DNA of 64,000 nucleotides, taken from contig JBCBDU010000008.1 of the NCBI GenBank assembly GCA_038529355.1, forward strand, positions 1 to 64,000, written 5' to 3'. The stretch comes from CALBPI01 sp038529355. Lineage in GTDB: Bacteria; Pseudomonadota; Gammaproteobacteria; Steroidobacterales; Woeseiaceae. The translations under genes and the position numbers were made by a program. Below are positions 9,406 to 18,268 of the stretch, one piece after another (position 1 is the stretch's first letter; each line of letters starts with the position of its first letter). Below the pieces are notes generated by a model. The model searched no databases, was not told where the DNA came from, and saw only the letters and a program-made list of their open reading frames with translations.

Positions 9406-10176
9406 ATGAGCGTCAGATTGAAGAGCACCGTAGCCTTGCTTGTCAGCGCCAGTTTGGCTGGCTGCATGACCGTGCCGCCGGAAGAGGATCCGGTGCTGCT
9501 GAAGCTCGCGGATATCGAGCGCCGGCTTGAGCGGGTCGAGCGGGTCGTGCAAAACGACAGTCTGGTGCAGCTGGTGGCGCGCGTTGATGCGTTATCACAA
9601 GACATTGATGCATTGCGAGGTCAGTCCGAGAGTGCCGGGTTTGAAACGCAGAAGATGGCCGAGCGTCAGCGTGAGCTGTATCGCGACCTTGATGAGCGTT
9701 TGCAGAGCATCGAATCGCGCTCGGCAGGCCCCACTAGCAACGTCATGCAGGGCGGCACGTTATCTCCCGGTGAGCTACCGTTGCCGAACGGATCCGACCG
9801 CGAAAACTATCAAGCGGCCTTCGAGTTGCTGAAGGAAGGGCGCTACGATCAATCTGCCAAAGCGTTTGAGCAATTTTTGGTGGCTTACCCGAACAGCGAG
9901 CTGGCTGACAACGCGCAGTACTGGCTGGCGGAGAGTTTTTACGTCTCGCAGAAGTTTCAGGACGCGTTGCCGATCTTTTCGACCGTCATCAATGACTATC
10001 CTGCGTCGCGCAAGGTGCCGGACGCGCTGCTGAAAATCGGCTACTGCAACTTCGAGCTCAAGCGTTGGGATCAGGCTCAGGTAGCCTTGCAACGGGTGGT
10101 TAGCGATTACCCGGAAACCACGGCGGCACGTCTGGCCAGCAAACGATTGGAGCAGCTGGACCGCGAACGCGGCTAG
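9406..10176 (+). CDS. cpoB: CpoB (YbgF), Tol-Pal associated TPR protein, here with a lipobox
   Basis: Coordinates peptidoglycan synthesis with outer-membrane constriction. The 256 residues hold an N-terminal coiled coil (LADIERRLERVERVVQ ... ERQRELYRDLDERLQSIESR) for trimerisation, then TPR repeats (YQAAFELLKEGRYDQSAKAF; ADNAQYWLAESFYVSQKF; PDALLKIGYCNFELKRW). Unlike the E. coli protein, which is soluble and periplasmic, the leader ends SLAGC at Cys20, a good lipobox, so it is probably lipidated. Last gene of the tol block, 12 bases before queE. Confidence 0.93.
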   Translation: MSVRLKSTVALLVSASLAGCMTVPPEEDPVLLKLADIERRLERVERVVQNDSLVQLVARVDALSQDIDALRGQSESAGFETQKMAERQRELYRDLDERLQSIESRSAGPTSNVMQGGTLSPGELPLPNGSDRENYQAAFELLKEGRYDQSAKAFEQFLVAYPNSELADNAQYWLAESFYVSQKFQDALPIFSTVINDYPASRKVPDALLKIGYCNFELKRWDQAQVALQRVVSDYPETTAARLASKRLEQLDRERG

Positions 10177-10188
10177 CGCAGGCGTGTC

Positions 10189-10863
10189 ATGGTCAGTGTG
10201 ATTCGCGAGGCGTTGCCGGCGCAGGCACGGTTGCGCATCACCGAGATTTTTCGCTCGCTACAAGGTGAGGCACTCACTGCGGGTATGCCGACGGTGTTCG
10301 TGCGCCTGACGGGGTGTCCGCTGCGTTGCCAATATTGCGATACTGCGTATGCGTTTTCCGGTGGCACTTCGTACTCTGTTGAGCAAGTCATCGAGCAGGT
10401 AGCTGCGCTGCAGACCACGCACGTGTGTGTGACCGGCGGTGAGCCGTTGGCGCAGCCCGGTTGCATCAGTCTATGCACCGCCTTGTGTGATGCTGGCCAT
10501 CGCGTGTCGCTCGAAACCAGTGGCGCGATGGATGTGTCGTTGGTCGATGCGCGCGTCTCCAAAGTGCTTGACTTGAAGACGCCGGGTTCCGGTGAACTGG
10601 CACGCAATCGTTACGACAACATCGAGCACCTGCAGGCGCACGATCAGGTTAAGTTTGTCGTATGCGATCGAGCGGATTTCGAGTGGGCGCTACGGATCAA
10701 TGACGAACACGATCTGGCAAGCCGCTGCACGGTTTGGCTCTCTCCCAGTCACGAACAGCTGGAGCTGACAACGTTGGCGACCTGGTTGCTCGACAGCGGT
10801 GCGCCGCTGCGCTTGCAGGTACAGTTGCATAAGTACATTTGGGGAGACGAGCCGGGGCGGTAG
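10189..10863 (+). CDS. queE: QueE, 7-carboxy-7-deazaguanine synthase
   Basis: Radical-SAM enzyme that converts 6-carboxytetrahydropterin to 7-carboxy-7-deazaguanine on the queuosine path. The 224 residues carry the substrate-binding start (ITEIFRSLQGEA), the iron-sulfur CX3CX2C motif (Cys43, Cys47, Cys50 in GCPLRCQYCDT) and VTGGEPL for SAM. It is followed 18 bases later by queC; together they cover two consecutive pathway steps. queD and queF are not in the window. Confidence 0.96.
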   Translation: MVSVIREALPAQARLRITEIFRSLQGEALTAGMPTVFVRLTGCPLRCQYCDTAYAFSGGTSYSVEQVIEQVAALQTTHVCVTGGEPLAQPGCISLCTALCDAGHRVSLETSGAMDVSLVDARVSKVLDLKTPGSGELARNRYDNIEHLQAHDQVKFVVCDRADFEWALRINDEHDLASRCTVWLSPSHEQLELTTLATWLLDSGAPLRLQVQLHKYIWGDEPGR

Positions 10864-10881
10864 CGCTACCGGACCAGTGCG

Positions 10882-11559
10882 ATGCGTACCGAAAAAGCAA
10901 TTGTGTTGCTCTCTGGCGGCCTGGATTCGAGCACGGTGCTGGCGATGGCCCAGCAGTCTGGGCTTGCCTGTTATGCGCTGAGTTTTGACTACGGTCAGCG
11001 TCACGATGCTGAACTCGCTGCTTGCCGCCGCATCGCCAAATCCGCCGGCGTCGTTGAGCATCGCATCATGCGTATCGATTTTGCCGGCATTGGCGGGTCG
11101 GCACTGACCGATGCGACCATCGACGTGCCGGAGGCCCCGGTCGATGGTATTCCCGTTACCTACGTGCCAGCGCGCAACACCGTGTTCCTGTCACTGGCTC
11201 TGGCGTGGGCTGAAGTCGCAGGTGCCTCGAGCATCCACATCGGTGTCAACGCGGTCGACTACTCGGGTTATCCGGATTGTCGGCCGGCATTTATCGACGC
11301 GTTTTCGCATCTGGCCAATGTCGCGACGAAAGCCGGCGTTGAGGGCGAATCCATCCGAATCGAAACACCCTTGATAAGCATGAGCAAAGCCGAGATTGTG
11401 CAAGCAGGCACGGCGTTGGGCGTGCGGTACGAGCAGACGGTGTCGTGCTATCAGGCCGACGATACGGGCGCTGCATGTGGGCGTTGTGATGCCTGCCGGC
11501 TGCGCGCCGAAGGCTTCCGCCAGGCGAACATCGCCGACCCGACCCGGTACATGAGCTAG
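10882..11559 (+). CDS. queC: QueC, 7-cyano-7-deazaguanine synthase
   Basis: ATP-dependent enzyme that makes preQ0 from 7-carboxy-7-deazaguanine. Of 225 residues, the PP-loop SGGLDSS occupies 11-17, the FDYGQRH and YVPARNTVFLS motifs follow, and a C-terminal zinc site is formed by Cys189, Cys199, Cys202 and Cys205 (CGRCDAC). All hallmark residues are present. It ends the tol-que block; about 200 bases separate it from tRNA-Lys. Confidence 0.96.
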   Translation: MRTEKAIVLLSGGLDSSTVLAMAQQSGLACYALSFDYGQRHDAELAACRRIAKSAGVVEHRIMRIDFAGIGGSALTDATIDVPEAPVDGIPVTYVPARNTVFLSLALAWAEVAGASSIHIGVNAVDYSGYPDCRPAFIDAFSHLANVATKAGVEGESIRIETPLISMSKAEIVQAGTALGVRYEQTVSCYQADDTGAACGRCDACRLRAEGFRQANIADPTRYMS

Positions 11560-11631
11560 ACGCGCGTATTGTGGCAGGGTTGTTGCACCGCTTGCGGTGG
11601 ACAGGCCGCGCCAATTACCCGTCACGGCTGC

Positions 11632-11659
11632 TTGTCTTATCAAACAAAAGCGGTATCAT
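11632..11659 (+). promoter_or_regulatory. Possible promoter upstream of tRNA-Lys
   Basis: TTGTCT (11632-11637) and TATCAT (11654-11659) are separated by 16 bases, a reasonable sigma70 pair. The tRNA begins 100 bases further on, so a transcript would carry a long leader that includes a small CCCAC/GTGGG hairpin near 11708. Tentative. Confidence 0.35.
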
Positions 11660-11758
11660 TACGGGCTTCGTTCGAGGCGCCGTGATTGTTGGTGCAAAAG
11701 ATCTGGCCCACAGATGGTGGGTGATTGGATCCGAACGGCGGCAAGTGACCCCTAAAAC

Positions 11759-11834
11759 GGGCCGTTAGCTCAGATGGTAGAGCAGTTGGCTTTTAACCAA
11801 TTGGTCATAGGTTCGATCCCTATACGGCCCACCA
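11759..11834 (+). tRNA. tRNA-Lys (UUU)
   Basis: A 76-base cloverleaf. The acceptor stem GGGCCGT pairs with ACGGCCC; the D arm is TAGCTCAGATGGTAGAGC; the anticodon loop CTTTTAA reads UUU; the T arm is GGTTCGATCC; CCA is encoded. It lies 184 bases before thrA with no evident terminator between, so thrA could be read through from the tRNA. Confidence 0.97.
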
Positions 11835-12018
11835 CTTCCCGCTCCCTTTCCCGATGCATGTTTGCCCGCGCTGATGTGGCGCCTGCTACATCGTCTACTG
11901 ATGCACGGCAGTACCTGCAAACCACGCTGGTTGCGTTGCAAGCGAAACGATTATCGCCGTTCGAAACACGGCGGCTTCAGGTATCATGCCGAGTGTTTTT
12001 TTAAGGACACTTAGCGAC

Positions 12019-14499
12019 ATGACGGCGTCGGCCTGGCAAGTACACAAATTCGGTGGTAGCTCACTGGCTGACGCAACCTGTTTTCGTCGCGTGCGCGATC
12101 TGGTGCTCGGTGCCGATGGCCAGCAGTCTTTGGCCGTCGTGGTGTCTGCAATGGGCGGTATGACTGACCAGCTCATTGCGCTGGCAGTGGGCGCAGAGCG
12201 GGCCGATTCATCGCCGGATACGGCGTTGCGTTTGTTGGCGGATCGCTATGAGGCGGCGGCCGGTGCTTTGCTCGATCCCGAACCTCGCCAACAGGTGCTC
12301 GATGCCTGGCAGGCCGATTGCTCCGACATCAAGGATCTGCTGCAGGCCGTCCAATTGCTTGGCAGCGCGCCGCAACGCACCAGCGACATTATTGCCGGCT
12401 ATGGCGAAATCTGGTCGTCACGTTTGTTGGCGGCATTGCTGGCGCAGGATGCCGCGGATCGCGCTGTTTGTTGGGTCGATGCGCGCGAGATCGTCATCGT
12501 CTCGCAAACGCGGTTGGGACCGTCCGTGCAATGGCAGCGTTCGAAAGACCAACTGAGCGAACATGCGGCGATTCATGCCGCTGATATCGCGATTATCACC
12601 GGTTTTGTGGCCAGTGATGAGCAAGGTCGGCAGACAACGCTCGGGCGCAACGGCAGTGATCATTCAGCGGCCATTTTCGCCGCTTTGCTGAGGGCGCGTT
12701 CCATCACAATCTGGACCGATGTGCCCGGTGTGCTGAGCGGCGACCCAAGGCGCATTCCCGAAGCGCAGGTGATCGATAAGCTGTCCTACAACGAGGCGAT
12801 GGAGCTTGCCTACTTTGGTGCCAAGGTGATTCACCCGCAGACGATGGGACCTGCGGTGCAAAATGACATCCCGATTTTCATCAAGAGCACGTTCGCGCCG
12901 GATGCGCCGGGCACCTGTGTCAGCACCGATGCCGGCCGCGATGATGCGATCAAGGGCATAACGTCGATCTCGGATGTTGCTGTTATTAATGTCGAGGGTG
13001 CAGGCATGATCGGCGTGCCGGGCACGGCGCATCGTATTTTCCGCGCACTGCGTGAGGCGGAGATTTCCGTCACGTTGATCTCGCAGGCGAGCTCTGAGCA
13101 CTCTGTATGTTTCGTCGTTTCGCGCGATGTCGCGCACCGCGCAGCAGACGTTGTGACCAACGCGTTCGACAACGAAATGCGCCGCGGACAAATCCAGAAC
13201 GTGTCGGTGCAGGACGATTGCAGCATCGTGGCCGTTGTCGGTGATCGTATGTCCGGCACGCCCGGTGTTGCCGGCAAGTTCTTGCATACACTGGGGCAGG
13301 CTGGCATCAACGTGATCGCGATTGCGCAGGGCTCGTCGGAGCGCAATATTTCTGTGGTCGTGCCCAGTGCAGATGCAACGCGCGCGATTCGTGCGGTACA
13401 TGGTGGCTTTTATCTGTCGGCCAAAACGTTGTCGATTGGCATCATCGGTCCGGGCAACGTTGGCGGTGAGCTGATCGCACAGATTCGCAGCGAGGCGGCG
13501 CGCTTGCAGAGTCAGTTCAATCTGGATTTGCGTGTTCGCGCGCTGAAAACCTCTCGAAAGATGCTGTTGGGCGCACCGCGCATTGACGTGCCTGACTGGC
13601 AGGCTGCGCTGCATGGCTCGGACGAGACGCCGGACTTGCACGCGTTTGTCAGTCACGTTGATGCTGATCATTTGCCACATGCGGTGATCATTGACTGCAC
13701 AGCGAGTGAGGCTGTCGCTGATTGCTATGCGAACTGGATGGCGCGCGGGATCCATATCATTACGCCAAACAAGCGCGCGTTCAGTGGGCCGCGCGAGCGT
13801 TATGATGCGATCAAGGCGGCGGCGCGCCAGGGGGATAGTCGCTGCTTCTACGAGACCACCGTTGGTGCTGCGTTGCCGATCGTGCAAACGCTGCAGGACC
13901 TGCGCGAGACCGGTGATCGGGTGCGTAGCGTGCAGGGCATTTTCTCTGGCACGCTAGCGTATCTGTTCAACGTATACGATGGCTCGAAAGCATTTTCCGA
14001 AATCGTACGCGAGGCCAAGCAGGCGGGTTACACCGAGCCGGATCCGCGCGACGATTTATCGGGCATGGACGTGGCGCGCAAACTCGTTATTCTCGCGCGC
14101 GAGCTCGATTATGACGCAGATCTTGCCGAGGTTGATGTTGAGTCATTGGTGCCCGTATCGCTGGCAGCGGTCAGTGTCGATGAGTTTCTCGACGGCCTCG
14201 CTGCCGTCGATGCGGATATGCAGGCGCGCTTCGAGCAGGCGCGAGGCAACGATTGCGTCTTGCGTTATCTGGGGGAAATCACCGAAACGGGTACGCTACA
14301 TGTGCGTCTGGTCGAAGTGCCGGCAGCCAGCGCATTCGCCAATCTAGCGCTTACCGACAATCTGGTGCGTATCTCGAGCAACCGCTACAGCGATAATCCG
14401 CTCGTCATTCAAGGGCCGGGCGCCGGCCCCGAAGTTACGGCGGCAGGCGTATTCGCCGACTTGTTGCGTCTGTCATCGCAATTGGGCAACCGCCGATGA
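12019..14499 (+). CDS. thrA: ThrA, bifunctional aspartokinase I / homoserine dehydrogenase I
   Basis: Catalyses the first and third steps from aspartate to threonine. Start ATG 12019 (MTASAWQVHKFGGSS) has AAGGA 11 bases upstream; ATG 11986 would only add residues lacking family similarity. The 826 residues have an N-terminal amino-acid kinase domain (KFGGSSLAD; TLGRNGSDHSAAIFAA), two ACT domains (near SDVAVINVEGAGMIG and CSIVAVVGDRMSG) and, from about residue 473, the NAD-binding homoserine dehydrogenase (SIGIIGPGNVGGELI; NKRAFSGP; GIFSGTLAYLFN). I looked for a threonine/isoleucine-rich leader peptide and attenuator upstream and found none. Confidence 0.96.
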   Translation: MTASAWQVHKFGGSSLADATCFRRVRDLVLGADGQQSLAVVVSAMGGMTDQLIALAVGAERADSSPDTALRLLADRYEAAAGALLDPEPRQQVLDAWQADCSDIKDLLQAVQLLGSAPQRTSDIIAGYGEIWSSRLLAALLAQDAADRAVCWVDAREIVIVSQTRLGPSVQWQRSKDQLSEHAAIHAADIAIITGFVASDEQGRQTTLGRNGSDHSAAIFAALLRARSITIWTDVPGVLSGDPRRIPEAQVIDKLSYNEAMELAYFGAKVIHPQTMGPAVQNDIPIFIKSTFAPDAPGTCVSTDAGRDDAIKGITSISDVAVINVEGAGMIGVPGTAHRIFRALREAEISVTLISQASSEHSVCFVVSRDVAHRAADVVTNAFDNEMRRGQIQNVSVQDDCSIVAVVGDRMSGTPGVAGKFLHTLGQAGINVIAIAQGSSERNISVVVPSADATRAIRAVHGGFYLSAKTLSIGIIGPGNVGGELIAQIRSEAARLQSQFNLDLRVRALKTSRKMLLGAPRIDVPDWQAALHGSDETPDLHAFVSHVDADHLPHAVIIDCTASEAVADCYANWMARGIHIITPNKRAFSGPRERYDAIKAAARQGDSRCFYETTVGAALPIVQTLQDLRETGDRVRSVQGIFSGTLAYLFNVYDGSKAFSEIVREAKQAGYTEPDPRDDLSGMDVARKLVILARELDYDADLAEVDVESLVPVSLAAVSVDEFLDGLAAVDADMQARFEQARGNDCVLRYLGEITETGTLHVRLVEVPAASAFANLALTDNLVRISSNRYSDNPLVIQGPGAGPEVTAAGVFADLLRLSSQLGNRR

Positions 14500-15449
14500 T
14501 TGCGCAGCGTGTCAGGGCATTCGCGCCGGCGTCGATTGGCAATCTGGGTGTTGGCTTTGATGTGCTGGGTTTGGCGATCAGCGGCGCCGGTGATTGGGTA
14601 ACGGCGGAGCGCAGCGACGAGGCTGGCGTCGTGATTACGTCGATCAGCGGTGACGAGATTGGTGCTGATGCAACGCAGCTGAGTACGCAGACGCAAAGCA
14701 ATACAGCGGGCATTGCCGCGCAGGCGCTATGGGCCGAGTGCGGTGGTACGGCCGGGTTGCGGTTGGCGTTGCGCAAGGGGACGCCGCTGGGTTCCGGGAT
14801 GGGCAGTTCTGCGGCATCTGCTGTTGCCGGGGCTATGGCTGCAAACGCGTTGCTGCCCGAACCACTGCCAGCGCATGAGCTGCTCGAATACGCGATGTTG
14901 GGCGAGGCGTTCGCCAGCAAGGCCCGGCACGCCGACAACGTGGCGCCGTCATTGTTGGGCGGCCTCGTGCTGTGCCCGGTAGGTAGGCTGCCGAAAGTAA
15001 CGGTGCTGCCGGTGCCTGACGGCGTGCGTTCGGTCATTGTGCATCCGCATTTGCGCGTCAATACCAGCGCTGCGCGCGCCGTGCTGGGTGATTCGCTGCC
15101 GGTCGGACTTGCCGTACAACAGACGGGGTTGCTCGCCAACTTCATTCACGCCTGTCATACCGGTGATATTGCGCTGCTTGGGGAGAGTCTGGCCGATGTC
15201 ATTATCGAGCCGCAGCGCGCGTCGCTGGTGAGCGGATTCACCGAAGTTAAGGCAGCAGCACAGCGTAGCGGGGCGCTTGGCTGCTCGTTGTCCGGTAGCG
15301 GGCCCAGTGTGTTTAGTCTGGCGCGCAGCGCAGATGCGCAGCAGGTGGCCAGTGCGATGCAATCGGCATTCGCGGCTCACGGCATACAGAGCGATGCCTG
15401 GGTGTCGTCGATGCATGCACCGGGCGCAACGATTGAGGTGCTGGCGTGA
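14496..15449 (+). CDS. thrB: ThrB, homoserine kinase
   Basis: GHMP-family kinase that phosphorylates homoserine. The 317 residues show the N-terminal family start (RAFAPASIGNLGVGFDVLG), the phosphate-binding loop (LGSGMGSSAASA, around residues 97-108) and the C-terminal LGCSLSGSGPSVFSL motif. It overlaps thrA by ATGA and thrC by GTGA, so the three products are probably made in a coupled way. Confidence 0.96.
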   Translation: MIAQRVRAFAPASIGNLGVGFDVLGLAISGAGDWVTAERSDEAGVVITSISGDEIGADATQLSTQTQSNTAGIAAQALWAECGGTAGLRLALRKGTPLGSGMGSSAASAVAGAMAANALLPEPLPAHELLEYAMLGEAFASKARHADNVAPSLLGGLVLCPVGRLPKVTVLPVPDGVRSVIVHPHLRVNTSAARAVLGDSLPVGLAVQQTGLLANFIHACHTGDIALLGESLADVIIEPQRASLVSGFTEVKAAAQRSGALGCSLSGSGPSVFSLARSADAQQVASAMQSAFAAHGIQSDAWVSSMHAPGATIEVLA

Positions 15450-16750
15450 AGTTTCGCAGCACGCGCTCCGGCGAGTGCGTGTCGCTCGATGCGGCGCTGT
15501 CACAAGGTCTGGCGCCGGACGGCGGTCTTTTTGTGCCCGAGCGTATGCCGCAAATCGCGTTGCGTGAATTTAATGAAAGCGATGATGTGCACGCGATCGC
15601 GGTGCGCTATTTGACGCCGTTCTTTGCCGGTTCCGAACTGTCTGACGCGTTGCCCGATATCGTTCGTGAGACCTTCAACTTTGCGCTGCCACTGGTCGAC
15701 TTACAGCCTTTTGTCGATGCGCCGTTGTCGGTGCTGGAGCTGTTTCACGGCCCGACCGCAGCCTTCAAGGACATTGGTGCACAGTTCCTCGCGGCGTGTC
15801 TGACGCGGCTCGACGCGCGCGAGACGCATGACAAACCGCTGACCATTCTAGTAGCCACGTCCGGCGATACCGGAGGTGCTGTTGCGAGTGCCTTCCATCG
15901 CCGACCCGGCGTGCGCGTGGTTGTGTTGTTTCCTGAAGGTCGTGTCTCGGCGCGCCAGCAGCAGCAACTGACCTGCTGGGGTGACAATATCAGCGCGCTG
16001 GCTGTGCGCGGCAGCTTCGATGATTGTCAGCGTCTGGTCAAAGCGGTGTTCGTCGACCAGCAACTGGCAACGCAGTGTCGGTTCAGCTCGGCGAACAGCA
16101 TCAACATTGGCCGGCTGCTGCCGCAAAGCGTCTACTACGCAGTGACTGCATTGCAATACCAACGCACAGTCGGGCGCAGCCTCAACTGGATGATCCCTAC
16201 CGGGAATCTTGGCAACGGTCTGGCCGCGGTCATGGCACGTGCGGTGGGTTTACCGCTGGGCGACATCGTGTTCGTCAGCAACGCCAATCGCACGCTGGCC
16301 GACTATTTCGATTCCGGGCAGTATGAACCGCGTGACAGCATCGCAACGCTTGCGTCGGCGATGGATGTCGGTGCGCCGAGCAATCTAGAGCGTCTGCGTC
16401 ATGTGTTCGGCGAAAGCGCAGCATTGCAGGCGTCCGGGCTGACATCCGCAAGTGTTGACGATGCGCGCATCCGCGGGCAAATTGCGCGCGATTTTGCGCG
16501 TCTGCCGTTTGCCTGGTGCCCGCATTCGGCGACTGCGATGCACGTCTGGGACGGCCTCGATCAACAGCAACGAATGCGCGATTGGGCGGTCGTTGCAACC
16601 GCGCATCCGGCCAAATTTGACACGATCGTTGAGCCGCTGATTGATCGCGCAGTGCCAATACCGGATGCGCTAGCGGCTTTGCTGCAGCGCCCGGCGCGTT
16701 TCGATACGATTGACGCCACGCTGGATGCGCTACGCACGAAACTGATGTGA
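15446..16750 (+). CDS. thrC: ThrC, threonine synthase
   Basis: PLP enzyme that converts O-phosphohomoserine to threonine. The start is GTG 15446 overlapping the thrB stop. In 434 residues, the PLP lysine is Lys108 (HGPTAAFKDIGAQFLA), followed by LVATSGDTGGAVASAF and TGNLGNGLAA. It has the N-terminal APDGGLFVPE segment of the longer class of threonine synthases. It completes a thrABC operon. Confidence 0.96.
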   Translation: MKFRSTRSGECVSLDAALSQGLAPDGGLFVPERMPQIALREFNESDDVHAIAVRYLTPFFAGSELSDALPDIVRETFNFALPLVDLQPFVDAPLSVLELFHGPTAAFKDIGAQFLAACLTRLDARETHDKPLTILVATSGDTGGAVASAFHRRPGVRVVVLFPEGRVSARQQQQLTCWGDNISALAVRGSFDDCQRLVKAVFVDQQLATQCRFSSANSINIGRLLPQSVYYAVTALQYQRTVGRSLNWMIPTGNLGNGLAAVMARAVGLPLGDIVFVSNANRTLADYFDSGQYEPRDSIATLASAMDVGAPSNLERLRHVFGESAALQASGLTSASVDDARIRGQIARDFARLPFAWCPHSATAMHVWDGLDQQQRMRDWAVVATAHPAKFDTIVEPLIDRAVPIPDALAALLQRPARFDTIDATLDALRTKLM

Positions 16751-17385
16751 TGGAACAACTGCTGCTACAGATACAAGGCTGGTTCGGATTGACGGCGCCG
16801 TGGCAGGCTGGGGTGGTCGCGGCCGGCGCTGCATTGCTCGTGGTATTGCCGCTGATCTGGTTGTTGCTGCGCGGTCGCAGGCGCGTCACGCTGGACCAGA
16901 CGCTAGCCCAGGTCAGTTACCAACGCATGACGGACGTCGTGTTGCCGAAAGCGGATGACGGTGAAATTGTCGTTGAGCACATTCTGCTGACGGAAAGGGG
17001 CATTCTCGTCGTCGAGGCGCGCGACATCCGCGGCGTTGTGTTTGGCGGTGATCGCATGCATGACTGGACCGTCATGCACGAGGGTCGGCGTTTTACGATG
17101 GCTAATCCGCAGGCCGGTTTGTACGATCGCGTGGCCGCCGTCAAACAGGTCGTTAAAGATGTGCCGGTTGAAGGGCGTATCGTATTTGGCGGGGAAGCAG
17201 ACTTTTCCAAAGGTGTGCCATCGCATGTGTGCACCGAAAAGGAGTTGTTGGCCGAGCTACCCAAGGTGCGCGGCAAGACGGGCAGTCAGACGCGCCATGC
17301 GTTCGACAATCAGTGGCAGAGTCTGCGCGACGCAGCCTTTGACTGGCAGGACCGCGGGCACCGCTCCATTACGCCGACCAGTTAA
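16750..17385 (+). CDS. Membrane-anchored NERD-domain protein
   Basis: 211 residues starting at ATG 16750, which shares its A with the thrC stop. One transmembrane helix (VVAAGAALLVVLPLIWLLLRG, about residues 19-39) is followed by a cytoplasmic NERD (nuclease-related) domain: IVVEHILLTERGILVVEARD, then GGDRMHDWTV and FDNQWQSLRDA. The visible core has Glu and Glu-x-Arg residues (VEARD) where active NERD nucleases usually have a Glu-x-Lys, so activity is uncertain. Function is unknown. The 3' end overlaps the convergent tatD by 17 bases. Probably carried along with thrABC transcription. Confidence 0.75.
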   Translation: MEQLLLQIQGWFGLTAPWQAGVVAAGAALLVVLPLIWLLLRGRRRVTLDQTLAQVSYQRMTDVVLPKADDGEIVVEHILLTERGILVVEARDIRGVVFGGDRMHDWTVMHEGRRFTMANPQAGLYDRVAAVKQVVKDVPVEGRIVFGGEADFSKGVPSHVCTEKELLAELPKVRGKTGSQTRHAFDNQWQSLRDAAFDWQDRGHRSITPTS

Positions 17386-18160
17386 AGAACGCTGTCGCAG
17401 ACTGATTGGTCTCGCGCGCTAGCGTGTCAATACTCTGTTCGCGTGATTCGGCGACGACGCGCGCAGTTTCAGTGAGCCAGCACGGTTCGTTGCGGCGCGT
17501 TTTCGGCCGTGGCCGTAACGTGCGTGGTGTCAGATAAGGTGCGTCGGACTCGATCATCAGTCGGTCGCCGGGAATGCGTTTGACGAGGTCGCGCAAGTGC
17601 AGACCGCGCCGTTCGTCGCAGATCCAGCCGGTGATGCCAATATACAAATCATGTGCGAGATAGTCATCGAGTTCACGTTCGCCGGCGGTAAAACAGTGCG
17701 CCACCGCACGCGGTAGCGAGCCCAGCCGTGGCTTTAGGATCGCCATGAAGTCGTCGTGCGCATCGCGCTGATGCAAGAACACCGGCAATTCGAACTCGAT
17801 AGCAAGATCCAGCTGGGCTGCAAACGCATTGGCCTGATCGCGCGGATCCGATAGATTGCGAAAATAGTCGAGGCCACACTCTCCGGCGGCGCTGATGCCC
17901 GGTTGTGCCATTTGCGTACGCAATTGTTCTGCAGCAGCGGCATCAAAGTCCTTTGCATGGTGGGGATGCACGCCGGCGGTGTACCCCAGGTGCTCGTGAC
18001 CCTGCGCAAGTGCCCTGGCTGCATCGTTGCTGGCAATGCTGCTGCCGGTGATGACCAGGCGCGATACGCCGGCGTCTGCGGCGCGCTGCAGCACGGCATC
18101 GCGGTCATGATCGAAACTGGCGTCGGCGAGGTTGGCGCCGGTATCGGTCAGCATGGGCAC
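17369..18160 (-). CDS. tatD: TatD-family metal-dependent deoxyribonuclease
   Basis: TIM-barrel hydrolase of the TatD/YcfH family, implicated in 3'-5' nucleic-acid degradation and repair. GTG 18160 is chosen because GGAG lies 8 bases upstream; an ATG two codons later (18154) is the alternative. The 263 residues have the TatD-type start MLTDTGANLADASF, GVHPHHAKDF, AAGECGLDYFRN, VFLHQRDA, AVAHCFTAG, GITGWICDERRG and IESDAPYLTPR, covering the metal ligands (His, Glu, His, Asp). Convergent with and overlapping the NERD gene by 17 bases. Confidence 0.92.
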   Translation of the reverse strand: MPMLTDTGANLADASFDHDRDAVLQRAADAGVSRLVITGSSIASNDAARALAQGHEHLGYTAGVHPHHAKDFDAAAAEQLRTQMAQPGISAAGECGLDYFRNLSDPRDQANAFAAQLDLAIEFELPVFLHQRDAHDDFMAILKPRLGSLPRAVAHCFTAGERELDDYLAHDLYIGITGWICDERRGLHLRDLVKRIPGDRLMIESDAPYLTPRTLRPRPKTRRNEPCWLTETARVVAESREQSIDTLARETNQSATAFFNWSA

Positions 18161-18268
18161 GGTTTTGTCTCCAAAATGCAACGGACAGGGAGTCTAACCT
18201 GTGCGAATCTGCAGGAAAACAGTGATCTGCCGCACAGATCGGTTCGCTGTTCACGGTATGCTTGGACT

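Noticed and set aside
11835..12018. Possible threonine attenuator before thrA
   Set aside because: No leader peptide rich in Thr/Ile codons and no terminator hairpin with T-run were found; a TATCAT -10 at 11982 lacks a good -35.
12664..13887. Long open frame (407 codons) on the minus strand
   Set aside because: It lies wholly inside thrA, has Arg/His/Asp-rich low-complexity translation and no recognisable motif. It is an antisense shadow of G+C-rich codon use.
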